Below are positions 13,790 to 22,606 of a stretch of DNA of 50,430 nucleotides, one piece after another. The position numbers and the translations under genes are program-made. The stretch lies in the NCBI GenBank assembly GCA_002490525.1, contig DKUE01000014.1, forward strand, positions 9,021 through 59,450, read 5' to 3'. The notes beneath the pieces are model-generated. The model saw only the letters and a program-made list of their open reading frames with translations. It ran no database searches and was not told the origin of the DNA. Source of the DNA: Ruminococcaceae bacterium UBA7212. Lineage in GTDB: Bacteria; Bacillota; Clostridia; Oscillospirales; Acutalibacteraceae. Each line of letters starts with the position of its first letter. Positions within the stretch are counted from its first letter, which is position 1.

Positions 13790-16700
13790 ATGGAGTATAA
13801 GATTCACAGAAATCTGCACACGGATTTCAGCGTTTTTGAGGAAAACAAGCTGATGGAGAGAAGCTATTTTATTCCGTTCTCATCCGCAGAAGCGATCGCA
13901 AAAACCGATTATAAAAATGAACGGTATCAATCGGACAGAGTGACGGTACTCAGCGGCGAATGGGATTTTGCCTACTTTGAAAAACTGAGCAGCATTCCCG
14001 AGTTACTGGACACCGACAGCATACACTTTGATAAAATCACGGTGCCCTGTACATGGCAAAGAACGGGATACGACCAAATCGCCTATATTAACACACGGTA
14101 TCCGTTCCCCAAAAAGCCCCCGCACATCCCAGCGGACGTTGCCGTCGGCGTATACCGAAAAATCGTTACCGTTCAAAATGCGAACCGTCGCCGCACGCTT
14201 TCCTTTTTGGGCGTTGCAGGCGCACTGGCGATATATGTAAACGGTTCATATGTCGGGTACAGTGAAGGCTCGCACAATACCGCCGAGTTTGACATTACCG
14301 CGTTGTTAAAAGACGGTGAAAACGAAATCGTTTCGGTGGTTTACAAATGGAGCAACGGCACCTATCTCGAATGTCAGGATATGTTCCGTGAAAACGGCAT
14401 TTTCCGTGATGTTCTGCTGACCGAATTCGAAAGCAGTTACATAAACGATTTCCGTCTGCGTGCTTCGAAAAACAGCGACGGCACCTATGATTTGCACATT
14501 GCTGTTGAAGGACAATTTGAAGCCGATACAACAATCGAAATCCAATCCGCGGAAGCACAGCCCGTCATTTCCGCCTCACTCCTGCCCGAGCGGGAAATCC
14601 GCCTGCAAAACCTTGCGGTGGACGAATGGACCGCCGAAACACCGAACCTCTATGAATGCATCATTGTTCTGTATAAGGATGCGAAAGAGGTTGAGGCAAT
14701 CCGCACCTATTACGGATTTAAAACGGTTGAAATTCAGGGAGAGGTATTTCGGTTTAACGGCAAGGCAATTAAATTCAAGGGTGTAAATCATCACGATACA
14801 CACATGACCAAAGGCTATGCGATGTCCCTTGCGGATATGGAACTGGATGTACAGCTGATGAAGGCATATAACTGCAATGCCGTGCGTACCTCGCATTACC
14901 CGCCTGACCCTGCGTTTTTAACCATGTGCGATATGTACGGGCTTTACGTCATTGACGAAGCCGATATTGAAACCCACGGATTTTACGCCGTTCCGCACAG
15001 CACCTACAATCCCAACCGACTGAGCAACGATACCCGCTGGGCGCCGCATTATTTGGACCGCGTCAAGCGGATGTACGGCAGGGACAAAAACCATCCGAGC
15101 ATTACCATGTGGAGTCTCGGCAACGAGTCCGGCGGCTACAAATGCCAGGATGTTTGTTATGACTACCTAAAAAAAGAAAATCCCGAAATTCCCGTACATT
15201 ATGAAGGTGCAAACCGCAGCAAGCGCTGGGCATACGATGTAGTTTCACACATGTATGCAAGACCGGGTTTAATGCGCAAGGTGCTTGCGGGCACGGCAGG
15301 TGATAAATATAAAGGCAAGCCTTTCTTCCAGTGTGAATACGCCCATGCCATGGGCAACGGTCCCGGCGGATTAGAGGAGTACATGCAGTTGTTTTATGCC
15401 TCCGACCAATTTATGGGCGGCTGTATTTGGGAATGGGCGGACCACAGTGTTTACGATGCCAATGCAAAATATAAATGGACTTACGGCGGCGACCATAACG
15501 AACCGATTCATGACGGCAATTTCTGCGTGGACGGGTTATTCTTCCCCGACCGCAAGCCATCGAGCGGTGCGTTGGAAATGAAAGCCTGCTACCGCCCGAT
15601 TCGGGCAAAGCATCTCGAAGGAAACCGTTTTGCACTTTGGAACACGAGAAGCTTTGCAGACAGTGCAGATATACAAATTGATTACACCGTAACAGAGGAC
15701 GGCGTACAAACTGATACAGGCCGTATTGCGGAAGTGATTCCCGCCGAGGGCGAAAGGGAAATTTCCATTTCCGCCGCTTCGATAAAGCAAACGAAAAAGG
15801 ATGTCTTTGTAAACTTTATATATACAGACAAACAAAGCGGCACAGAAATTGCCGCCGAACAGGTAATTGTGTCGCAGGCAGTGCTTCCGACGGCAGACAA
15901 CGCCGCAAAATCGGCAGATATTCAAGCGGTACAGGGTGAAATCCGCGTCCAATTCAAAAACGGCAATGCACGGTTTGACCGAAAAAAAGGGCTGGTCAGC
16001 TATCAAAAAGACGGTACGGAATATCTGCATCAAAGCCCCCTAGACCAAGCAAGCGGGTTTGTGCCGCATATATACAGAGGTATGCTGGACAATGATCGAA
16101 ATACCGTTGTTTTCTGGCAGATTCTCGGGCTGGATTCCGCATCGGCAAAGCTGAGCGCCTGCAAAATAAAAACGGAGGGCGGACGTACCTTTATCCGCAC
16201 AACGTACAATTTTGTCACCAGAGGCATTTTTATACTGGCACGCGCGCATGTCGATTATTTCTTTGACGCAAACGGCAAAATGACCGTCCGTGCGGTGCTT
16301 CGAAAGGTATGTCCGCTGACGGCACAGCTGCCGCGGTTCGGTGTACATGCGGAACTGCCGAAAGATTTTGAAGCCGTAAAATATTACGGAAGAGGTCCTG
16401 CGGAAAATTATTCGGATTTCTGCGAGCACGCGCCCATCGGCGTTTATAAAACCTCTGTTTCAAATATGGCGCATAAATACATTAAGCCGCAGGATTCGGG
16501 CAACCGCGGCGATGTGCGTTACAGCCTGCTCGCTAATGCAAAGGGCAGCGCCCTAAAATTTACGGCGTTGAAAAATCCCATGTGCTTCAATGCAAATCAT
16601 TTTACACTGGAACAGCTCAAGCGCGCTTCACACATCGAAGACTTGCCGGATACGAACACCACTTTTGCAACAATCGACGGCTTTGTGCGCGGTACAGGCT

Positions 16701-16804
16701 CCGGCAGCTGCGGTCCGATGCCGTCCAAGGCGCATTTGATTGCATTCGGCTATAGCAAACCCCTTCGTTTCGCCTTTACGGCGGAACCGACAAAAGACAA
16801 ATAA
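13790..16804 (+). CDS. lacZ: Beta-galactosidase, GH2 family
   Basis: This 1004-residue enzyme is of typical LacZ length. The N-terminal sugar-binding domain ends near residue 210 (YLECQDMFRENGIFRDVLL). The TIM barrel carries GVNHHDTHMTKGYAMSLADM and the AVRTSHYPPDP signature. The acid/base Glu is in MWSLGNESGGY and the nucleophile Glu in FFQCEYAHAMGNGPGG. The C-terminal domain 5 (Bgal small chain) is complete, with PRFGVHAELP and KYYGRGPAENYSD. There is no signal peptide, so it hydrolyses imported beta-galactosides such as lactose in the cytoplasm. ATG at 13790 follows GGAGAAG. No transporter is adjacent; an esterase gene follows by 50 nt. Confidence 0.96.
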   Translation: MEYKIHRNLHTDFSVFEENKLMERSYFIPFSSAEAIAKTDYKNERYQSDRVTVLSGEWDFAYFEKLSSIPELLDTDSIHFDKITVPCTWQRTGYDQIAYINTRYPFPKKPPHIPADVAVGVYRKIVTVQNANRRRTLSFLGVAGALAIYVNGSYVGYSEGSHNTAEFDITALLKDGENEIVSVVYKWSNGTYLECQDMFRENGIFRDVLLTEFESSYINDFRLRASKNSDGTYDLHIAVEGQFEADTTIEIQSAEAQPVISASLLPEREIRLQNLAVDEWTAETPNLYECIIVLYKDAKEVEAIRTYYGFKTVEIQGEVFRFNGKAIKFKGVNHHDTHMTKGYAMSLADMELDVQLMKAYNCNAVRTSHYPPDPAFLTMCDMYGLYVIDEADIETHGFYAVPHSTYNPNRLSNDTRWAPHYLDRVKRMYGRDKNHPSITMWSLGNESGGYKCQDVCYDYLKKENPEIPVHYEGANRSKRWAYDVVSHMYARPGLMRKVLAGTAGDKYKGKPFFQCEYAHAMGNGPGGLEEYMQLFYASDQFMGGCIWEWADHSVYDANAKYKWTYGGDHNEPIHDGNFCVDGLFFPDRKPSSGALEMKACYRPIRAKHLEGNRFALWNTRSFADSADIQIDYTVTEDGVQTDTGRIAEVIPAEGEREISISAASIKQTKKDVFVNFIYTDKQSGTEIAAEQVIVSQAVLPTADNAAKSADIQAVQGEIRVQFKNGNARFDRKKGLVSYQKDGTEYLHQSPLDQASGFVPHIYRGMLDNDRNTVVFWQILGLDSASAKLSACKIKTEGGRTFIRTTYNFVTRGIFILARAHVDYFFDANGKMTVRAVLRKVCPLTAQLPRFGVHAELPKDFEAVKYYGRGPAENYSDFCEHAPIGVYKTSVSNMAHKYIKPQDSGNRGDVRYSLLANAKGSALKFTALKNPMCFNANHFTLEQLKRASHIEDLPDTNTTFATIDGFVRGTGSGSCGPMPSKAHLIAFGYSKPLRFAFTAEPTKDK

Positions 16805-16854
16805 CCGTACTATAAAACGCAAATGGCTTTTTGCACGAAAGGGTGAACTGTAAA

Positions 16855-17811
16855 ATGTATACCGAAACAGAGAAAAAAATTAATTCTGTCAGGCGCTCGT
16901 CCAATGTTTTGGAAGCGGGGCTGTATGCCTTGCTGTATAAGCCCTATTTCGGCTTGCAGACACAGAACAATATCCGCTACAGCACGGCCGGCAAGCGCTC
17001 ATATCTTGATGTCATTCGGGAGAAAAACACAAACGGAGAAAAACGTCCCCTTCTTATTTACATTCACGGCGGCGGCTGGGTGTCGGGCTTGCGGCAGACA
17101 CGGCGGTTTTATTGCAAATACTGGGCAAAGCAGGGCTTCGTGTGTGCCAATATCGACTACGACTATGCCAACGACGCAAAGCACCCCGAACATATTCATC
17201 AGATTTTCAAGGGCATTGAATATGTACTTGCACATGCGGAAATGTGGGGTATTGATACAAAACAGGTCGTTGTTGCCGGGGAGTCGGCAGGCGGCTATTT
17301 TGCCTCGTTGGTCGGCGCAGTTGCCACACACAAAGAACTGTATGACCTGTTACAGATTCCCTTTTCGTATAAAGAAACCTTTCAGGTACGCGCCTGTATT
17401 CTGATGAGCGGTATTTTTGATCCCGCCCGTTCGCTGGACACCCATTTTCAGGGGATGGATTTGTTTACCGAAGCATTTTGCGGTCTACCGTCCGAGACCC
17501 TGAGAGGAGAAAAAGGTTCGGCAATGCGGCAGTTTTTGGCGCCGTCTTATTACGCGGATGCGCAATTTCCGCCATCGTTCATTATCGGCTCCGAAAAGGA
17601 TTTACTCCTGCCGGAATCTGTCGATTTACACAAGGAATTGGATGCGGCGGGCGTGCGGAATACGCTGTTTGTCTGCGGCGGCTTAAACAGTATGCATGCA
17701 GGTTCGTTGGCATGTCACTTAGGTACGGGTAAAACCGCGGTGCAGGCGGCGCAGAATTTTGTAAACACTGTTTTGCAGAACACGCCTGTACCTGAAACAA
17801 GCACACGGTAA
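16855..17811 (+). CDS. Alpha/beta hydrolase, carboxylesterase type
   Basis: This 318-residue member of the hormone-sensitive-lipase-like esterases has the oxyanion motif YIHGGGWVSG, the nucleophile Ser in AGESAGGYFAS, the acidic residue near IIGSEKDLLLP, and His in SMHAGSLACH. The catalytic triad therefore looks complete. There is no signal peptide. ATG at 16855 follows GAAAGGGTG. It lies 50 nt downstream of lacZ without an obvious terminator between them and probably shares its transcript. A role in removing acyl groups from sugars would fit, but the substrate is not shown. Confidence 0.88.
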   Translation: MYTETEKKINSVRRSSNVLEAGLYALLYKPYFGLQTQNNIRYSTAGKRSYLDVIREKNTNGEKRPLLIYIHGGGWVSGLRQTRRFYCKYWAKQGFVCANIDYDYANDAKHPEHIHQIFKGIEYVLAHAEMWGIDTKQVVVAGESAGGYFASLVGAVATHKELYDLLQIPFSYKETFQVRACILMSGIFDPARSLDTHFQGMDLFTEAFCGLPSETLRGEKGSAMRQFLAPSYYADAQFPPSFIIGSEKDLLLPESVDLHKELDAAGVRNTLFVCGGLNSMHAGSLACHLGTGKTAVQAAQNFVNTVLQNTPVPETSTR

Positions 17812-17830
17812 AAACCTTAAATCAATAGAA

Positions 17831-17868
17831 AAAGGATTGCCACTTTTTTGAGTGGGCAGTCCTTTTTT
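17831..17868 (+). terminator. Terminator after the esterase gene
   Basis: The imperfect stem AAAGGATTGCCACT / AGTGGGCAGTCCTTT is followed by TTTT. The rest of 17812-18124 is non-coding leader of the two-component operon. Confidence 0.75.
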
Positions 17869-17973
17869 CTTTCGTATTTCCGTTCGGTTGTTCCCTGTAT
17901 TTTTTGTGCTAAGTGACGGCGGAAGCAAACCGATGCAATACATTGCTACATTCTTTAATACCTTTTTGCAAGC

Positions 17974-18064
17974 AATATATTTTTGTATTAATATCTTGTC
18001 TGGAAATATATTTTTCTGCATATGTATTGTTGACTTGCTTGGAAAATTATGGTAATGTTATAAT
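17974..18064 (+). promoter_or_regulatory. Promoter region of the LytTR operon with 11-bp direct repeats
   Basis: AATATATTTTT occurs at 17974-17984 and again at 18005-18015, 31 bp (three helical turns) apart. Downstream lies TTGCTT (18035-18040), 18 nt, then TATAAT (18059-18064). Paired direct repeats upstream of a weak promoter are the usual arrangement for LytTR-type activators, so autoregulation is possible. Confidence 0.45.
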
Positions 18065-18124
18065 GTTCGATAAGATTCAGCATAAAACCCGCATTTTTTA
18101 CCTCAAGCGACGAAAAGAAACACT

Positions 18125-18841
18125 ATGGAAAAAGAAAGCGAATTCAGAATTTTAATTTGTGATGACGAAGCATATTATTTACGTGACCTTTCCGAAAAAC
18201 TCAAAGGATACCTGCAAGACCGCAAAATAGACGCAGAAATTACTGCCTCTCTGCACGCAGATGCAGTTGCGCGGCAAAAAATGCCGTATGATATTGCATT
18301 TCTGGATATTCAAATGCGTCCGCTGGACGGAATTACCCTTGCAAGGACTTTACGGCAATATAACGAACGGATTATCATTTTCTTTGTAACGGCTTTTCCC
18401 GAATATCAGGACGATGTCATGGATTTTCAGGCGTTTCGTTTTTTTGAAAAGCCAATCCGCTCGGAACGCCTGTATACAGGGCTGGACAAAGCCCTGCAAT
18501 ATCGGGATTCTCTTTTTGTGGACGTATACGTCAAAACGGACAGCTATGTCAAAAAACTGCACATGGACGATATTCTTGTGGTCAAAACCGAGGGCAGAGA
18601 AATCTGCGTAGTGACAGGACAGGAAACTTATACGCTGTGGGACACACTGGAAGAATGGGAAACAAAGCTGAACGCCCCGTATTTTTACAGAGTACACAAA
18701 AGCTTTTTAGTCAATCTGCATCATGTCCGCCAATACAGCTACAAAGAAATTATGATGTCCAACGGCGAATATGTCCCCATCCCCTCCCGAAAACAATCAG
18801 CTTTTCATCGGGTATGGTTCGACTATTTAAAAGGGAGATGA
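18125..18841 (+). CDS. LytTR-type response regulator
   Basis: This 238-residue regulator has a receiver domain (residues 8-120: acidic pocket ICDDE, phospho-acceptor Asp61 in IAFLDIQM, Thr in FFVTAFPEY, Lys in FFEKPI). A LytTR DNA-binding domain follows (about 135-235) with VHKSFLVNLHHVRQY. LytTR regulators of this kind (AgrA, VirR, ComE) bind spaced direct repeats as dimers. The histidine kinase starts 4 nt after its stop, forming an Agr/Bac-like pair. No AgrB peptidase or peptide precursor is seen nearby, so the signal is unknown. Confidence 0.92.
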   Translation: MEKESEFRILICDDEAYYLRDLSEKLKGYLQDRKIDAEITASLHADAVARQKMPYDIAFLDIQMRPLDGITLARTLRQYNERIIIFFVTAFPEYQDDVMDFQAFRFFEKPIRSERLYTGLDKALQYRDSLFVDVYVKTDSYVKKLHMDDILVVKTEGREICVVTGQETYTLWDTLEEWETKLNAPYFYRVHKSFLVNLHHVRQYSYKEIMMSNGEYVPIPSRKQSAFHRVWFDYLKGR

Positions 18842-18845
18842 GCAA

Positions 18846-20156
18846 ATGTCCCGTATGTTGGCGATAACAACCGCAGTTCTTTTTGAAGTACCGGCCGCAT
18901 ATATGTTCTTTGCACAGCAGGGAAATTTAAAGCGAAAAAGACAGACGAGCTTTGCCATCGGCACCGCACTGTTTTTAAGCAGTCCGGTAATTTACAGCTT
19001 GTTCCCCACCGTCGCATGCTTAAATGGATTGTATTTTATCATCATAAACTTTCTGTTCGCGGTTTCGGTGTTTGACATTCGCCGGGACCGCGCGCTGTTC
19101 GGTGCCGCCGTGCTGGGGCTTCTGTCGGCAGCACTGGATTTTGCCGTTTTGTCCGTCTTTTCCTATTTCACTGCAAGAGGCGATATACAAACACCCCTGC
19201 ATGCGGATAACACCGTATGCTGTATTGTTTTGACGCTAATCCGTAAACTGTTGTATTTTTTGTGCAGCTTACTTTTGGCACGGTGGATACAGCGTGAAAA
19301 AACTCGGCGCCGCATTTCGAAAATATACTGTATTTATCCGTTTGCCGCAATCGGCGTTCTGTTGCTGATGCGGCATCTTTATATATCGGCGGAAATTCCG
19401 AACGACGGGTTACTCTTTTTTCCGTTCATCTGTGTATTTTTATTGCTGTCCGTAATGCTGCTGTTTACCGCTTATCGGTCTGCGGCTGAAAAAGAAAATA
19501 CCGTCCGCGCTCTGCAAAATCAGGCAGATAAAAACGAAACAGAAAAACAGTATTACAGTGTTATGGAAAAACAAAATGAAAATTTGCGCATGTATGCACA
19601 CGATACAAAAAAGCATCTGAATGTCATCCGCGCACTGAATAAAGACCCCCAAATTGACGCATATCTCAGCCAAATGACGGACTGTCTGCGGGAATACAGG
19701 CAAATCAGCGGAAGCGGCAACCGCATACTGGACATCCTTTGCAGTAAATATGCTGCGGAATGTGAAAGCAGGCATATCGGTCTGCATTTGGATTTTCGCT
19801 CGGCAAGCTTTACATACGTTGCAGATTTTGATTTGGTAACCGTTTTCGGCAATCTGCTGGATAACGCAGTGGAAGCGGCGGCAAATTCCCAAAGAAAAGA
19901 AATTTTTGTACGGACATCACAGAAAAACAATTGTGATATTTGCATTGTGGAAAACAGCTGTGACACGCCGCCGAAGGCACACGGCCGTGAACTGAAAACC
20001 ACCAAGTTCGGTCGGGAGCCGCACGGACTCGGCTTGAAAAACATGACGAAGGCTTTGCAAAAATACGGCGGGGATTACGATTGGAATTACGACACAGCGT
20101 ACAAACAGTTTTGCATCACGGTCATGTTTCCCGCACCGCAGGAGCCGCAAGGCTGA
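18846..20156 (+). CDS. GHKL-type sensor histidine kinase
   Basis: This 436-residue kinase has about six hydrophobic segments in the first 215 residues and a coiled-coil-like linker (EKENTVRALQNQADKNETEKQYY, split over 230-250). The phospho-acceptor region is AHDTKKHLNVI. The GHKL ATPase domain has an N box (VFGNLLDNAVEAA) and a glycine box (PHGLGLKNM). This is the AgrC/VirS/ComD architecture, in which a membrane domain reads an external, often peptide, signal. ATG follows GGGAGATGAGCAA. It is the last gene of the pair; tRNA-Gln lies convergent downstream. Confidence 0.9.
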   Translation: MSRMLAITTAVLFEVPAAYMFFAQQGNLKRKRQTSFAIGTALFLSSPVIYSLFPTVACLNGLYFIIINFLFAVSVFDIRRDRALFGAAVLGLLSAALDFAVLSVFSYFTARGDIQTPLHADNTVCCIVLTLIRKLLYFLCSLLLARWIQREKTRRRISKIYCIYPFAAIGVLLLMRHLYISAEIPNDGLLFFPFICVFLLLSVMLLFTAYRSAAEKENTVRALQNQADKNETEKQYYSVMEKQNENLRMYAHDTKKHLNVIRALNKDPQIDAYLSQMTDCLREYRQISGSGNRILDILCSKYAAECESRHIGLHLDFRSASFTYVADFDLVTVFGNLLDNAVEAAANSQRKEIFVRTSQKNNCDICIVENSCDTPPKAHGRELKTTKFGREPHGLGLKNMTKALQKYGGDYDWNYDTAYKQFCITVMFPAPQEPQG

Positions 20157-20267
20157 CAAAAGAAAAACGGAGCAGAGCGTATTCCCAACGAATTCAAAAG
20201 AGGTAAACCCTTCCAAACCGAGTACCGCCCTCGTACTGTGCGGATTCGAATCCTTTTGCATAACAAA

Positions 20268-20303
20268 AAAATCGCGGACAGTCTGAAGGCTGTCCGCGAT
20301 TTT
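20268..20303 (-). terminator. Terminator of tRNA-Gln
   Basis: Perfect 14-bp arms (20290-20303 and 20268-20281) start right after the CCA on the minus strand and are followed by a T-run. The stretch 20157-20267 between the kinase gene and this hairpin has no gene; it holds a small hairpin (AGTAC...GTACT) and a T-loop-like GGATTCGAATCC. Confidence 0.9.
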
Positions 20304-20376
20304 GGCAGCGGTAAAAGGATTCGAACCTCTACATACGGAGTCAGAGTCCGCTGTGCTACCATTACACAATACCGCT
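20303..20376 (-). tRNA. tRNA-Gln (anticodon CTG)
   Basis: The 74-nt cloverleaf has acceptor AGCGGTA pairing with TACCGCT, then G and an encoded CCA. The D arm is GTG...CAC. The anticodon stem GCGGA/TCCGT encloses loop CTCTGAC, giving anticodon CTG. The T arm is AGAGG-TTCGAAT-CCTTT. The G discriminator fits glutamine. The terminator is fused to its 3' end. Confidence 0.95.
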
Positions 20377-20586
20377 ATTTGAATTTTGCAAGAGGTATTA
20401 TACAATGTGCGCCGTCGGTTGTCAAGCCTTTTTTCGGAGAAAAACAGGAATCCCCGGAAAAGTCTTTCGGAACTACGGCGTCTCTTTATGAATTGCCGAA
20501 ATCCCACGGAGACAGCACAAGAATAGATTGCGCATCAGGGGAAAATATGATAAACTGAATATATCTATTATACAGAAGGTGAGCAT

Positions 20587-22047
20587 ATGGAACACACCCC
20601 GTATTCTGCCATGCACACGCCCATGCTGACGGAGTTATATGAATTTTCTTTGGCAGACGGCTATTTTTCAAACGGCATGGAAAATACCGTCGCGTGCTTT
20701 GACTTGTTTTTCCGCCGTGTTCCCGACAACGGCGGGTTCGCTGTCATGGCAGGGCTGGAGCAGGTAATCGCACATCTAAAGAACCTGCACTTTACCGAAA
20801 ATGATTTGGAATTTCTGCGCACACAGGGGTTGTCCGAAGCATTTCTGCGCTATCTGCGGGATTTCCGATTCGCCTGCGATGTATGGGCTATTCCCGAAGG
20901 CACGCCGATTTTCCCGAATGAACCGATTGTAAAGGTACGCGGTCCGATTGTGCAGGCGCAGATGATTGAAACCATGCTTTTGCTATGCATTAACAACCAA
21001 AGCCTGATTGCCACCAAGGCAAACCGTTTGGTACGCGCCGCCCGCGGTACAGCTGTGGCGGAATTCGGCACGCGGCGCGCCCACGGCTTTGACGAGGCGG
21101 TATTCGGCGCACGCGCGGCATATATCGGCGGCTGTGTTTCCACCTCGGGCGTTATTCCCGCAAGGGATTTTCATATTCCGACCGTGCAAACCATGATTCA
21201 CAGCTGGGTGCAGATGTTTGATTCCGAATATGAGGCTTTCTGCGCTTACGCGCGCCGATATCCCAACCGCTGCAGTTTTGTGGTGGACACCTACGATACA
21301 CTCCGTTCCGGTGTACCGAATGCCGTTCGCGCGTTTAACGATGTACTTCTGCCTTTGGGACAAAGACCGCACAGTGTACGCATTGATTCAGGCGATATTA
21401 CTTACCTTTCCAAACGCGTACGCAAAATGCTGGATGAAGCGGGCTTCCCCGACTGTGAAATTTTGGCGTCCAACGCCTTAGATGAGCACTTAATCAGCGA
21501 CATGGTTTCACAGGGAGCAAAGGTGGACTGCTTCTTGGTCGGGGAACGGTTGATTACTTCCGCTTCCGCACCGCTGTTCGGCGGCGTATATAAGCTTTGC
21601 GCAGTGGAAAAGGATGGGCGCATTATTCCGAAGATCAACCTTTCCGAGAATGTACGCAAGATTACAATCCCCTCTTCCAAGCTTGTGTACCGTCTGTTTG
21701 ATATGGATTCGGGCAAAGCTATTGCCGATGTACTGACAACCGACAGTGAGGAAATCGACGATTCCAAGCCCTATGAGCTGTTCGACCCCGACTTCACTTG
21801 GAAGCGCAAGGAAATTGAAAACTTTGTCGCACGTCCGCTGCTTGTAAAAATCTTTGACCGAGGCACATGTGTGTACGATTCCCCTGCCCTTCCCGAAATC
21901 CGCGATTACTGCGCAGAACAAGTCGACACATTGTGGGACGAGGTCAAGCGGTTTGAAAATCCGCATAAATATTATGTGGATTTATCCGAAAAGCTTTGGG
22001 AAATCCGCAAGCTTTTGATTGAGGAATATAAAGGAGTACGCAAATGA
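20587..22047 (+). CDS. pncB: Nicotinate phosphoribosyltransferase
   Basis: This 486-residue enzyme of the NAPRTase family joins nicotinate and PRPP to nicotinate mononucleotide and pyrophosphate, driven by ATP, in NAD salvage. Recognisable stretches are TPMLTELYEFSLADGYF at the N-terminus, FGTRRAHGFDEA with the regulatory His, VDTYDTLRSGVPNA and VRIDSGDITYLSKRVRK. ATG follows AGAAGGTGAGCAT. Its last codons overlap the ppa start by 4 nt (ATGA), so the pyrophosphatase is translationally coupled. The assignment is firm. Confidence 0.95.
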   Translation: MEHTPYSAMHTPMLTELYEFSLADGYFSNGMENTVACFDLFFRRVPDNGGFAVMAGLEQVIAHLKNLHFTENDLEFLRTQGLSEAFLRYLRDFRFACDVWAIPEGTPIFPNEPIVKVRGPIVQAQMIETMLLLCINNQSLIATKANRLVRAARGTAVAEFGTRRAHGFDEAVFGARAAYIGGCVSTSGVIPARDFHIPTVQTMIHSWVQMFDSEYEAFCAYARRYPNRCSFVVDTYDTLRSGVPNAVRAFNDVLLPLGQRPHSVRIDSGDITYLSKRVRKMLDEAGFPDCEILASNALDEHLISDMVSQGAKVDCFLVGERLITSASAPLFGGVYKLCAVEKDGRIIPKINLSENVRKITIPSSKLVYRLFDMDSGKAIADVLTTDSEEIDDSKPYELFDPDFTWKRKEIENFVARPLLVKIFDRGTCVYDSPALPEIRDYCAEQVDTLWDEVKRFENPHKYYVDLSEKLWEIRKLLIEEYKGVRK

Positions 22048-22577
22048 ATATTTGGCACGACATCAGCCCGGAGCGCATCACCCGTGCCTCTTTTGACGCG
22101 GTCATTGAAATCAGCAAGGGCAGTAAGATGAAATATGAGCTGGACAAAGAAACCGGGCTTTTGTGTTTGGACCGCGTTCTGCATACCTCTACGCACTACC
22201 CTGCAAACTACGGCTTTATTCCGCGCACATATGCACTCGATAATGACCCGCTGGATGTGCTGGTCCTCTGTTCCGAAAAAATTGAACCGATGGCACTGGT
22301 CAAATGCTATCCCATCGGCGTGATTACCATGCTGGACAACGGCGCACCCGATGACAAAATCATTGCCATCCCTAAAGGTGACCCCACCTATAACGGATAT
22401 TCGGACATTTCACAGCTGCCGAAGCATGTTTTTGACGAAATGACACATTTTTTCACGGTTTACAAAATGCTTGAAAACAAAAAGACAGTCATCGACGAAG
22501 CAAAGGGCGTTCTTTCGGCGCTGGAAATTATTGAAGATTCGATTGAGCGATACAATTCTACTTTCTCAGGCAAATGA
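22044..22577 (+). CDS. ppa: Inorganic pyrophosphatase, family I
   Basis: This 177-residue soluble pyrophosphatase has the metal-binding signature DNDPLDVLV and further active-site stretches (EISKGSKMKYELDKETG, YPANYGFIPRT, DDKIIAIPKGDP). It splits pyrophosphate into two phosphates. The 4-nt overlap with pncB suggests that it removes the pyrophosphate made by that enzyme and pulls NAD salvage forward; this is inference from gene order. It is short and Mg-dependent by family, unlike membrane-bound or DHH-type pyrophosphatases. Confidence 0.95.
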   Translation: MNIWHDISPERITRASFDAVIEISKGSKMKYELDKETGLLCLDRVLHTSTHYPANYGFIPRTYALDNDPLDVLVLCSEKIEPMALVKCYPIGVITMLDNGAPDDKIIAIPKGDPTYNGYSDISQLPKHVFDEMTHFFTVYKMLENKKTVIDEAKGVLSALEIIEDSIERYNSTFSGK

Positions 22578-22606
22578 GATAACAAAAACAGAAAAGAGAT
22601 AGGATT

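Noticed and set aside
17913..18124. Small peptide gene (AgrD-like) before the LytTR regulator
   Set aside because: The open frames there lack a ribosome site and have no Cys/Ser thiolactone pattern; they run through promoter-like DNA.
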